DNA of 64,000 nt from Lentinus brumalis (taxonomy: Eukaryota > Basidiomycota > Agaricomycetes > Polyporales > Polyporaceae). A program made the translations under genes and the position numbers. The stretch is taken from the NCBI GenBank assembly GCA_001792895.1, contig MARA01000045.1:124001-188000 (forward strand), given 5' to 3'. The notes below the pieces were generated by a model. It saw nothing but the letters and a program-made list of their open reading frames with translations. It was not told where the DNA came from and made no database searches. Positions within the stretch are counted from its first letter, which is position 1, and the number at the start of each line of letters is the position of its first letter. This document shows, one piece after another, positions 12,845 to 23,124 of the stretch.

Positions 12845-14895
12845 CTATACTTCGAAACGACGCTCGCATCTAGAACCCAGCCAACTTCCACGCCTCGTCG
12901 TCCCCCTCCCGCGCCTTCTTCTCCTCAGCCGCAGGCTCGACATACTCGCGCACAGCCTCCCGCGCTGGTTCTTGAAGAACACGATGTCGCCCTCGTCCTC
13001 GATAAACGTGCACTGTGTGAACGAGCGCCACAGCGCGCGCAAGGTCGGCTGGAAACATCCGACAAGAGCTCGTAAGCACTCTCCACTTGAGGCAAGGTAT
13101 CGCAAACGAAGCGCCTTACCGTCGAGTCGTAGCAGTAGTACTCGCCCAGGACGGGCTTGATGGCTTCCGTGACTTGCGGCAAGTTATCTGCGATGCGTGC
13201 TCGTAACTCAAGCGAGGGCCTAGGATGAGGAGAGACTCACAGAAGGGAATCGAGACGAAGAAGTGGTGCGCGACGTGGGTGCTCGATATCTATGAGTAGA
13301 CCAACCAGTCAGTGCGAAGGCCTTTGGAAAAAAAGGGCATCAGTATAACGCACCCCATGCCAGAAGAACGACCCGATCCAGCCGAAGACGGGTCTGTCCA
13401 CAGTCGCCAGAGCACCGCGCGCAAAGGTCCACGATTTCTGCTAGTAGTCAGTGTTGTGCTCCAACGATGAGACGACGTATCAAGCGAGCGTACCTCGCGA
13501 TAGTACGGGACCGTCGGGTCGCTGTGCTGCAGGTAGGTGAACATGACGATCCAGTTGTGCGCCCACTACAAGAGTCGAGCATCAGTACGAGCGCTGCCCG
13601 CCCGGATGAGAGCGACTCACGAGCCATGGGACGAAGTACAGGCTCCATACGTTATGGAAGCCAGTTTGGTACGACCACGCGGCGAGGAAGAGAAGCATGC
13701 TGCCGATGGCCATGTCGGAGATGATGATGGCATTCCCTGGAATGCAGGATAAGTACCTCCAACGCTACGCCTGTCCGGTCGTGAACTTACTGTCTTGCGG
13801 CTTGAACAGCTTCGAGTCCGGGTTGTAATGCTGCGCGTAGGTGAGGACGTGTGCATATGCGGACAGGCGGGGAAGTCTCGGAGACGTACGCTTGTCCACG
13901 GAGGATACTTCGGGTTCCCCTTCCGGTTGTGACTGCGGCGAAGATCAATCCAGTCTTCCTCAAGAGAAGATCGGGGAATAACGTACATCAGATACAACTG
14001 GAAGCCTCTGCGAATGTCTCTGCGTGAGAAACAGTCTCGCGGCAGGCGTAACATGTGCTTACAAGAACTGACGGATGACCATCTTAAAGAGAGTAAACAA
14101 AGGCGTCTCCTCGAGGAGCTCCTTGTAGTCCATCTTCGTGGCATGTGCTGCGTCCGGGAGCTTCTTGAAGTCCGACCTCGACATCGGATGGTAGGTCTCA
14201 TCCCGAGCCAAGTGGTTCGTTCCTTTCTGTTGAGGCGTGGAATGGTCAGCGGCCGCAAGTACGGAACCGAGCGGAGAGTACCTACATGGTGGGCACGATG
14301 CGTGAGACGCCAGGCAAAGTACGGCGTTAACATGAACGTGTGCAGGCCCATCCCGCAGACGCTGTTCACCCAGGGGTACGGCGATAGTGCATCGTGTCCG
14401 CACTGCCCGGGAACTAGTCAGTCAAGAGTGGGAATAACTCTGGCGATCCTTCCTGACCTCGTGACCTACGACAAACAGTGTCAATCCGCAGTCAGAGAGA
14501 GACCATGTGAAGCATGACATACCGAGTACCCACATCCCCGCAAACGAGACGCTCTGCCAGAACCAGTACAATGCCCAGAAAGCCCAGGACAGCACCGCTC
14601 GCCCAGAAGGAGACCATCCGAGCGCAGCGGCGGCATTCCACGAGAGCTGTTCGATCCGGGTCGCGAAGAGGTAGAACAGCACGCTCAAGCCTACATGTCG
14701 TCCGACGTAGAAGAGACCCTTGGCCGTGCTCTTCTCGAAGAGATGTCTCGGGACGGCGGCGTGAACGTCTTTAATGGATACCGTTGGTGGGACGAACTGG
14801 GCACGTTTAATGCGCTCCTCGTATTCCGGCGCATCTTGGACGAGCCATGACAAGGGAGTGTTGTCAGCACTTTCCGGAAACTGCTTCGTGCCCAT
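12845..14895 (-). CDS. Delta-12 (oleate) fatty acid desaturase, C-terminal frameshift
   Basis: ER membrane di-iron desaturase that converts oleoyl to linoleoyl chains. Start at 14895 (MGTKQFPESADN), about 100 nt below a TATA-like box; an upstream ATG at 14994 sits on that box and is less likely. The three histidine boxes are present: HECGH (HE from an 8-nt microexon, CGH from the next exon at 14402), HRAHH (about 14310) and HVAHH (about 13275). Membrane stretches flank box 1, and about ten small introns follow. The last exon reads TQCTFIEDEGDIVFFKNQRG and then loses frame at a CCC run (12959-12961). One added base would restore a charged tail ending at a TAG at 12870-12872, whereas the frame as written runs on as Arg-rich sequence to 12845. 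The family call is firm; the regiospecificity rests on overall likeness to fungal delta-12 enzymes. Confidence 0.92.
14458..14465 (-). other. 8-nt microexon of the desaturase
   Basis: Minus-strand GTCACGAG lies between a 57-bp intron (14466-14522, GTATGT...GTAG) and a 55-bp intron (14403-14457, GTCAGG...GCAG). It supplies the last two bases of a Gly codon plus His-Glu, so exon 1 (ending WVLG), the microexon and the next exon (CGHDALS) join into the first histidine box. Skipping it breaks the frame and deletes a metal ligand. Confidence 0.8.
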
Positions 14896-14995
14896 GTTAG
14901 AGCTGGAGGTCGTTGAGTCCGAGTCCAGCGAGTCGCAGAGTGCTTCGAGGGGGCGGAAGGAAGAAGACAGAAGCACGAGGCAAAACGCTTCCACC

Positions 14996-15003
14996 CTATA
15001 TAC
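14996..15003 (-). promoter_or_regulatory. TATA-like element of the desaturase gene
   Basis: Minus-strand GTATATAG about 100 nt upstream of the preferred desaturase start codon. Position and sequence fit a core promoter; there is no independent evidence of use. Confidence 0.4.
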
Positions 15004-17757
15004 TTAGGGCAAGCCCCAAGTGTGGTCTGATAGACTTCATTTGACCACCGAATTTGACATTTCTCTTCCCATCCGTGCACACGCCCCGGCACGCCGAGGT
15101 CGTTCTTCCGACGCGTGTAGCCTGTCCGGTGAATGAAGGTCAGTCGCGCTGGGCGAATCAGATCAGTTTAGAATGCGAAGAAGCCACGTAACTCGCACTA
15201 GAAATCTCGTAAATTGTCAGGGCTCCTCCTGCGAGGGAGTGCGAAGGAAGAGATGGTGGGAATCTGCATGCATGGGGGCTTCGCCTCGGAGTTCCCTCGG
15301 AGTGAACCGTCTGTCCAAATGCAGATGCTTAGTCATCCTTCGACGCCGGCGGCTCCAAATCAAAGGATGTGACCACTGAGAAGACATCGGTTCGGTCATC
15401 CACCCACTGGCATGGGGGCACCATGCGGAAGAATGGTACCCAGAGGTAAAGCACGCCGTGTCACAAGCGGTACGTTCGATCTTGACGCAGCACGAACCCG
15501 GTCCGTCCTTGCGTTGAAGACCACTGTTGCCAGTGGATGCGTCGCGTTTCCAGGTAGTTTGAGGAGAGTATATCGACGAATCAGATTCTGAGTTTCAACA
15601 CGTACAGTCTGTCATAAGATAAGTTTTTTAAGTATGTTGACAAGGAGGCGGTAGAGACATACTCACCTGGCCTGATCAAGCGAGTCCGTTCGGCGACGGC
15701 TGACCACCTACCACCCAGAGCAATTCAAGCAGCGAGCGTCCTGGGAAAAGGAGGCACCTGTAAGCTGGGTAGACGGTAATGTATAAATGACTGACCCAAT
15801 TCTGACAACAATCCATCCATATGCATGGACACTGAGTTGATGATCATGATGTTAGTAGATACTCTTGATATACGCAGGATTGAGAACACCACTCACGAGA
15901 ATTCGCACCCAGTGTGATCTCCAAGCATAGACCTGACTATATGCAATTTGAGCAGCCGTTATACTCATGGTTACCAGCACGCGCAGTCGCCTGTTATCAG
16001 CTATTCCGATCAATGAATGCATCCTTCACGCTACCGAACTCTCACAAAATACCGCATGGAGGCCGAAGACACAGCATGCAAGCTCACCTAAATGTAGACC
16101 ATGCCAATGGTTATCCAAAGCCAGGAAGAACTAACTCAAAGGTCATCAAGGAGGCTCTGGAGTACTAAGATAAGCGTGGTATATTGCACATAGGGTATTG
16201 CGACAACTCACTCGAGCCAGATCGACAACTTGCCTGGCTATATGCCCTCCGGCTCGCCTTGGAATCGTCAACTAACAGTGAATAGCAATCATAAGAACCA
16301 TATCAGAGCAAAAGGATAAAGCTAGCGCGAGAGGTGCTCGGGGCGAGATGAAGGGAGAAGCAAGGATCTCTCAAGGCCAGCACGAAACTGACGCGATGAC
16401 CACGTGACCGTGTCCACCAAATATCTAGACGCCTGCGCGACGCTGCTCTCGGAGTCTCGCGCACTGTTGTCTCCTCCCTCCCTCCCTCCAAGTTCCTTTC
16501 TCGAGAGCCCTCTCCCGACCCTCAAAACCCGTATTTTCTGTGCTATGAAGGTCGATGTCGTGCCGAAAAGTTGCATACTTTGATGGAGGTCGAATTTTGC
16601 GTAGACAAAGGATCTCGCGAGTCGCCACAGGTACGTACATGTGCCAGTTTGCTCCTTCATTTGCAACCATCTCCCTGAGGACATATATACAGCACATTAT
16701 CCTCGTATGGTTCCAATTTTTGATTGAGTTTCTGAGCTCAATCTCGCGGTGAGCATGCGAGGCCATATCTACCACGCTGGTCGCCGCCCGGTCCCGGTTT
16801 AAAAGCCGTTTGACGCGTCAGATGGGCTTGAGACACGGTGAGCATCTACACTTCTTACGTCTGTATGTCAAACGCGGTGCTACATGAGTTCCATCTCGTA
16901 TTCCCACCTATCGCCAAGCGAGAGCTCATGCTTAGGGGAGTCTGTAGAGATAACGGTGCTCTGCTTTCTGGCTTTCAATGCTCATACAATGGATGGCAGA
17001 TCGAAGGGGGTAGGTCAATGGGCGAACGAGAGCGAGCGACGCCTTCAGTCCACGTCGCTGTGTTACCGTGCTCTGAGACTTCGATGATGTGACAGCTGTA
17101 TACTATGCAGCTTTTATTTGCGTCGTGCGCTCTCAGAGGGCAGAGCGGCGCAGTGTGTGAATCCTTATGATTGCATCTCGCGGAGAGAATATGCGCATGA
17201 CGCCTTTGCAGACCCCGCGCGTTAGATGACTTTTATTTGATGTAGCGCGTTCAAATCCCAGAGCATCTCCTCAGGGACATCTGTTTCCCATCTGCTCCTG
17301 TCCCGCTGTTGCTTGAGAACACCCAGGCCTAGGGTTGGACTCGTGGAAGAGGAGTATCGTCCTGAACTTGGCCTGGTATCGTCTCAAACCGGGTCATATT
17401 CTCGACTGTGAGTAACCCTGCGCATCGTTAATTATGTCGAACGTTTCGTCTCACTAGCATCCGGGCTATAGACCGCGATTGTACGCGGCGCTTGGCTGCA
17501 TTGGACGAAGGCGTGGAACGCCGCCCACCTTGCGCCCAGCTACGGCGGCGTCCTCATCCTATGCATGAGGTATACATAAGAGCTCCGTCAGAGAGCGCTG
17601 AGTCTGTCAGGCCTCCAGTGCGCGTCCTCGACGTGGGGCTCTTCATGCTCTCTCGACGGCAACTGCACCCAATTCCGGTACGCCAATCAACTATGGAATC
17701 AGCAAGTCACGCTGCTTATAGTGTCTTATGTACTGATGACGATTAACCAGTTCCGAT
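15004..17757. other. Gene-poor stretch of 2.75 kb
   Basis: I see no supported gene. Short open frames on both strands lack paralogues and consistent splice phases. A CT-rich run sits at about 16470-16490. A possible orphan exon at about 17470-17575 (reading AIVRGAWLHWTKAWNAAH) is preceded by an acceptor-like CTATAG, but no upstream partner could be joined to it. Confidence 0.6.
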
Positions 17758-19022
17758 ATGCCCCGGGCTACAAACAGCACTCCAATCAGCGACATCATCA
17801 TAGATAGTGGGCAGACAGACCTCATCGACTATTCCTACGCCCCATGGACATTCATCACCGGAAATTCTACATACGTCAACGGCACAGCTACGACCACCAC
17901 GACCTCAAGTGTGGACCAGAAAGTGCGATACGAGATACGCTTTAGTTTCACAGGTAGGTGTCAACTATCGACGGGTCCGGGACATTATGACTGAAGTTCC
18001 ATACTTACCAGGCACCCAGGTCGCGGTCTATGGGTCCGTCCCGGACTCCAGGACCTTCGGATTGGGCGTTGTCACCGGCACACGCTCTTCCTACACTCTG
18101 TTCGCCTCGGCACGAACAATGGCCACGACATTCTTTCAGCCTTTGCTTGTAGGCGAAGAGGATCACGTTCTCTTCTACCAGTCAGAACTGTTGCCGTACG
18201 ACAACTATACTCTGCTGATTACCGTCGATCCCGGGCCGGATCCTTACATCCTTGACTGGATAGAGTACAACACCACATCGCCGACGCATCGTAATGCTTC
18301 ACCCGTATCGGATGTATCGTCCGCACGTACTACGACCCTCCTTCCTCCGAGCTCATCATCCGCCTCAGCTTCTGCTCTGTCCCAGCCAGACGCATCGCAC
18401 TTCCACGCCGCAACGACGACCGCTATGATTGTGACGGGCGCTGCCGCGGGCGGTCTTATCCTCTTGCTATGTGTCGCCTTGGTCCTCAAAGCCATCATAC
18501 ACAGAAGAGGGAAAGCCAGGGTATTCAAGAGGGTACTGGACCTCGCGCGAGACGACTACTCGTACAACGAGCTCGAAACACCGGATGGTAAGTTCAATGA
18601 CACCGCTCTCGAAAGCGAAGGAGGCTCACCACGCCTCTGCAGCAGCGCTCCCCCACCCCACACCGTTTCCCGACCATCGGAGACCCGCTCCTCTCCCGAT
18701 CAATTCGCGAGCGCAAACAGCAGCGTCGAACTCGAAGCGAAAAGAGCTGCGTCGATCGAGAACCAACATTCCATACACGCCCGTCCGCGTTGAATACTCG
18801 GAGAGTCCCGCGCACACTCCCTCGATCTCCGACTCTCTGAGTGCGGTTCGATCCACGGACGCCGTGCTGGGCAGGGCGTCTCCTAAGCTGGTTCCGCTGA
18901 GGGTAGCTACCATCGCAGAAGAAGAAGTCCTCAGATCGCCTGTCGAGCACCTCGAGGCACTCCCAGCTTATACTCTATCTCCCACGGCGGCAGGTCTTCG
19001 AAGAGCCCGGACGCTTACCTGA
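17758..19022 (+). CDS. Single-pass membrane protein S1, Ser/Thr-rich stalk
   Basis: Predicted 383-aa protein in three exons (17758-17953, 18012-18587, 18643-19022; introns of 58 and 55 bp, both GT-AG). It opens MPRATNSTPISD without a signal peptide. Residues 1 to about 170 look like a beta-rich extracellular domain with several Asn-glycosylation sequons and the family peptide SFTGTQVAVYG across intron 1. A Ser/Thr-rich stalk follows, then one hydrophobic helix (GGLILLLCVALVLKAI) stopped by RRGK. The long basic, Ser/Pro-rich cytoplasmic tail carries LPAYTLSP near its end. The sequon side should face out, which implies an N-out protein held by its internal helix. S2 and S3 directly downstream are paralogues. 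No function is known to me; such proteins are common in mushroom genomes. Confidence 0.8.
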
Positions 19023-19824
19023 TCGTGATTCCTGCCGCCCCCTTTCATGAAGGAGATCGGTGCGAGTGTATCGTAGGCTCGTTCCGAGACACGATGTCAA
19101 GCACGAATCGTATACATGCTCGCGCCGCGGAACGCTTCTACCCTCTCGCTCACTACACTATAGCACTGTCTCTCTCCCCCTGTATCTGTCTTGCATCATC
19201 AACAACGAGGTTCGTTGCGCTTTGCACTAGACTCATCATGTCATGTCGATGCGGTAGAGCCGCCGTGCCAGACAGCGGATTTGGCCAGAGGTACGATCTT
19301 CCACCTTGTCATGTGCCAATGTTCTCAACATAGACTTATAGAGCCGAAGCGGCCAGAACGCCGACATCTGCGCCCGAGGACTATCGCTCGCATGCGCGCT
19401 GTCCACACTCCCATGCGCACACAATTCGATCTTGATAGTGTGGGTCTTCGTTCCCAGCTCGACTCTCGTACGCCGCCCGTCCGCAGGATACGTTCCACTA
19501 CGTTCCCCTGCATCGAATGCATGTCAGCTTGTAGCCTTTGTGAGTCTCACCCCTCTAACAGCGCGGCCTTCACTCTCTGCCACCTTGACGATTGACCAGA
19601 TGCTTCAGCGTGGGGAACATTGTGCACTGCGACGATCGCCTCCGGCGTACTTGCCTGCAGCTCGACAGGCCATCACAACAATCGCTCTGGTGATGTGGCC
19701 GGTTATTGTGCGCTCCTGGTAGCTAAACCATCAGTCCTGCCTTATCCGCTCCATGCACCAGAACCCAACGGCTTCATAGCTCACGTCAGCGCTACCTGAA
19801 TGTTTGATCCCTCACTCGACTGCC
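19023..19824. other. Spacer between S1 and S2
   Basis: About 800 bp with no gene I can support. Open frames are short and lack splice partners. Presumably it holds the S1 terminator and the S2 promoter. Confidence 0.6.
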
Positions 19825-20989
19825 ATGCCTTACCCCCAGGAAGTGGACGACTCGCGTCTGGACCTCATTCGTTACATCGATCCCGCTCCAAGTCCTGACG
19901 GCGGATACACGTATAATTGGACGCACATAACTGACCCGGAGGCGTACCTGTCGCCTTACTACAACAGAACCATATCAGTCTGTTTGCAGTCGGGTGCCAT
20001 GGCCCTCTTTACTTTCGAAGGCTAGTAACCCGTTCACATACAGGTCCCAAGAGCTGAACACGTTGCGGACTTAACAGGCACGCGGGTATCGGTGTACGGC
20101 AGCGAGCCAGACGAGATTGTGGATGTGCACAATTGGTCGTCCTACAGTATCAATGGTCAGTCGAATCATACCTACAATTCCGGCGCACTCGGGGGCAACT
20201 ATCTGCTCCTATTCGACTCCGGTTACATGCCCTACGGGGAGTATACGCTGCAGATCTATGTCGGTCATGCGGAGGATGACGCTGGCTACTATCTTGACTA
20301 CATCAAGTATGAGACGACGTCCACCTCGGCACCCACTTCCACATCGCAGCCATCGGCACTGGCGACGCCCACATATTCTCCGTTGCTCAGTCTCTCCACC
20401 ACTGCGGCACGCTCAAATCCAACCGTCACGTCGTCCTCATCGCAGACACTTAGTGCGTCTTCTTCGTCAACCACGAATACGACGCACGCCTCGGTCACAG
20501 CTTCCGTCAATGCCGCGTCCTCCCTTAGCAAACCGGCCATCATCAGCCTCGCAACGCTGGGAGGAGTAGCATGCATCATATCACTCGCCCTTCTCGTCTT
20601 TTGGCTCAAGAGGAAACGAGGGCAGTACAGACGGATCGACCTGAGCGACGAGATCCCCGGAGAGCGTCAGGGTGCGTACTCGCAAGTGATGGATACGGAT
20701 ATATTATGACACCCTGTTCTCTCCAGGGCTTTTCCCCTTCTTTTCAGAGAAGAGCGAAGGCCGACAAGTTCTCTTTTCTGCATCCCGTCCCCAAACTCCA
20801 TCGCCCGCCAGTGACACTGTTCTGTCACAGGCAGCTGACAGTGTGGTGGCGGTCGCCGACGGCAGCTTGCCACCTTATGACACAGATGCCGCCCCAGTAG
20901 TACCCGGCGACGAGAAACCCACACATCTATCGGTGGTGGGAACGATTGCCGGCAGTACGTCCTCAGATGATGAAGATGAGGTCGAATAG
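19825..20989 (+). CDS. Single-pass membrane protein S2, paralogue of S1
   Basis: About 350 aa in three exons (19825-20020, 20078-20671, then 20727 or 20748 to 20989). Exon 1 is 196 nt, exactly as in S1. Intron 1 (20021-20077) begins GCTAGT and so is a GC-AG intron; only that donor gives FEGTRVSVYG, matching FTGTQVAVYG of S1. The N-terminal domain ends near DYIKYETTST, followed by a Ser/Thr-rich stalk with many sequons and a helix (VACIISLALLVFWLKRKRG). The acidic tail contains LPPYDTDA and ends SSDDEDEVE. Two acceptors for the last intron keep the same frame; the nearer one gives a typical 55-bp intron. There is no signal peptide. The LPxY motif could bind WW-domain ubiquitin ligases, which is an inference. 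Confidence 0.8.
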
Positions 20990-21399
20990 CTATGGTGGCA
21001 TGTAAACTTCCTGGGTGACTTCTTTTTCTGCATATGTCGCGCTCTCTGTGTCGACTCGTAGACCGTATCACACGTTGTATAGCATCTCATAGCTCGTCTG
21101 CTGCTACTTATCGTCAATCAGATACGGCATCAGGAGCCGGGAGAGGGTGGGCGCTGAGCGCTACCACATGAAGTTGCGTCTTGCCATACAGCCTGAGATC
21201 GTTCCCGCGATCCGAAGGCGTTTCGGCGGCGCAACATGTGCTCCGAGGAACTGTAGTCGGTGCAACGATCAGCAGCTTTTGTTTCCGGTCCACCCTCTCA
21301 CTATGCCCTGCACCCCAGACACACACTGAGGCACTCCTTCAAGTTCTGGCTTCGTTCTTTGACATAACCCGCTCCCTCTGTAGCTGTAACTCCCGTTCT
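20990..21399. other. Spacer between S2 and S3
   Basis: About 400 bp without a supported gene; it holds the S2 3' flank and S3 5' flank. Confidence 0.6.
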
Positions 21400-22589
21400 A
21401 TGCCTCGAGTTGCTGACGATACTCCACTGAGCGATGTGGTCGTCGATGATGCGGAGACCGACAAGATTCAGTACATCCCCGGGCCGAGTACTACGGAGAG
21501 CGACGGGAGATGGACGCAGAACTCGGGTGTCCGCGAGGACTTCTACTATCGGGGAACTGTATCATACTGCAATGTGAAGGGATGTCGCCTGGAGTTCCCC
21601 TTCAAAGGCGAGTCTTCTAATTCAGTGGTCGCTCAAACTTCCTCGACATCGCTGAGTCCTGACAAAATGTTACATTTTCGCAAACTCAGGGACGGCGATA
21701 GCCGCATACGGAGTCACCTCTACGACAGACAACACAACATCCTGGTGGCAGGTCGATAATGGGAAGATATACGTCTTCGAGCCCGACAGGGAGGGCTTGG
21801 ACCGCACGTACCACCTCCGATTATACCAGTCCGAAGAGCTCCCGTTCGGAGAACACACGCTCTACGCAAATGTTACCTATTTGCAAGGAGGCAGCTTTGC
21901 ACTGGACTGGTTAGAGTACAACGCGACTTCCACTTCACCGACGTCATCAAGCACCTCCCTGATCCCTCCTTCACCTACTTCGACGTCTTCGCGCAGTACT
22001 TCACCCACCACTGCTTTGCCCGACTCTAGTCCACGAAACTCAGGGTTGTCATTCTCCACCAAAGCTACTATCGCAGGAGGTGTCGTGAGCGGTGTCTTGA
22101 TCCCCGTACTACTGTACTGGTTGTACAGAGTATGGCGAAGAAGAAGAAGCCAGGGACATGTTAGGAGACTGGACAACCGACCGGGTACGTACCTCGAATG
22201 CCCGGCCTTGATTGCACCTGTCGTCCCATCTGATCTCAAGCCATCCATGCTTCTCCTGGACAGACTCTCCACCGCCCCCTTTCTCCAGCCTATATGACAC
22301 TGATGCGGACGAGGAGGGTGGCTCCTCGCACCATTCGCACTACTCGTCGGACATGGGTCTTTCTGCGACAATGTCTGAGAGACAGCCCATGCTGTCTTCA
22401 GGGCAGCCCGCCGGAGAATCCACCACGCAGTCGGTGTACCACCCGGGAAGGGAGTCGCATCTGGATGACCACGCGAGCCCCACCGAGGACGGCCCATCCC
22501 AGAACGTCTCGGACAAGGCCCGACGTTCCACTGAGCCAAGAAGGGACGATGGTTCTATGGAAGAGCTTCCACCTGAGTATTCGCCCTGA
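21400..22589 (+). CDS. Single-pass membrane protein S3, paralogue of S1 and S2
   Basis: Predicted 335 aa in three exons (21400-21607, 21690-22188, 22289-22589). The start MPRVADDTPLSDVVVDD aligns with S1 MPRATNSTPISDIIID, fixing the start. Intron 1 (21608-21689) begins GCGAGT, a GC-AG intron at the same site as in S2; it gives FKGTAIAAYG. The ectodomain closes with ALDWLEYNATSTS, then a Thr/Ser/Pro stalk, a helix (GGVVSGVLIPVLLYWLYRVW) and a basic RRRRS stop-transfer. The last intron uses GTACCT at 22189 and joins PGT to LYDTDADEEGG. The tail ends ELPPEYSP, a canonical PPxY motif. Function unknown. Confidence 0.8.
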
Positions 22590-22590
22590 C

Positions 22591-22842
22591 GTCTATGATA
22601 TTGTCGTTTGTCACCGGACAGATGTATTCGCCACTATACTCATGGACTGCGATCGTAATATCTGTACAGCACTGCGACGTGACTGTATCGAACCCGTAGC
22701 GCGCGATCAGCCCTGGCATGACTTGGAGCGCGACTGACCGGATTCCTCGACGGGAGCCTGGCTGGAAGTGACGAAAGATGCAAATGAGGACTTCGGTAGG
22801 CAAAGTTGCGTGGACAGGAGCAACATCGTTGTGTATGAGTGC
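22591..22842 (-). pseudogene. Truncated F-box remnant
   Basis: An uninterrupted stretch reads LPTEVLICIFRHFQPGSRRG (about 22750-22800), a good match to the start of an F-box, and resembles LPEIFIHVFRLISPGRRRDI of the neighbouring intact F-box protein. The rest of the motif (the usual VCRLWR part) is lost and no leucine-rich repeat region follows. I read it as a decayed partial copy of the neighbour; a tiny active gene is less likely. Confidence 0.45.
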
Positions 22843-23124
22843 GGAACTTGACACTCTGCTATCCGTTTGGCCGCCTCTGTCTGGACATGAGAAGGCGAGA
22901 GGACTGACGCGTCTTCTGGAGGAAGAAGATTTCGCCCTGAGTGGTCCCCAATATGTATAGGTACGGCGCCGCTCATTAACTGCATAGATATCAAACACAC
23001 GTGAAAAACGACCATTAGACAATGAATGAGGAGCGAAGGACTACATAGAGACCTGACGAGCGGCCAGCCATATCTTCCTTGTCATGGCTGGAGGGAAGCT
23101 CCAGTCTCGCCGTAGTCACGCCGC

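Noticed and set aside
14896..14994. Upstream desaturase start at 14994
   Set aside because: It lies on the TATA-like element and would add a Ser-rich leader; the ATG at 14895 fits better.
17240..17275. TTCAAATCC word resembling a tRNA T-loop
   Set aside because: No flanking stems or acceptor pairing could be found.
17470..17575. Orphan exon candidate upstream of S1
   Set aside because: Good acceptor-like sequence and open frame, but the preceding region has a stop in every joinable phase.
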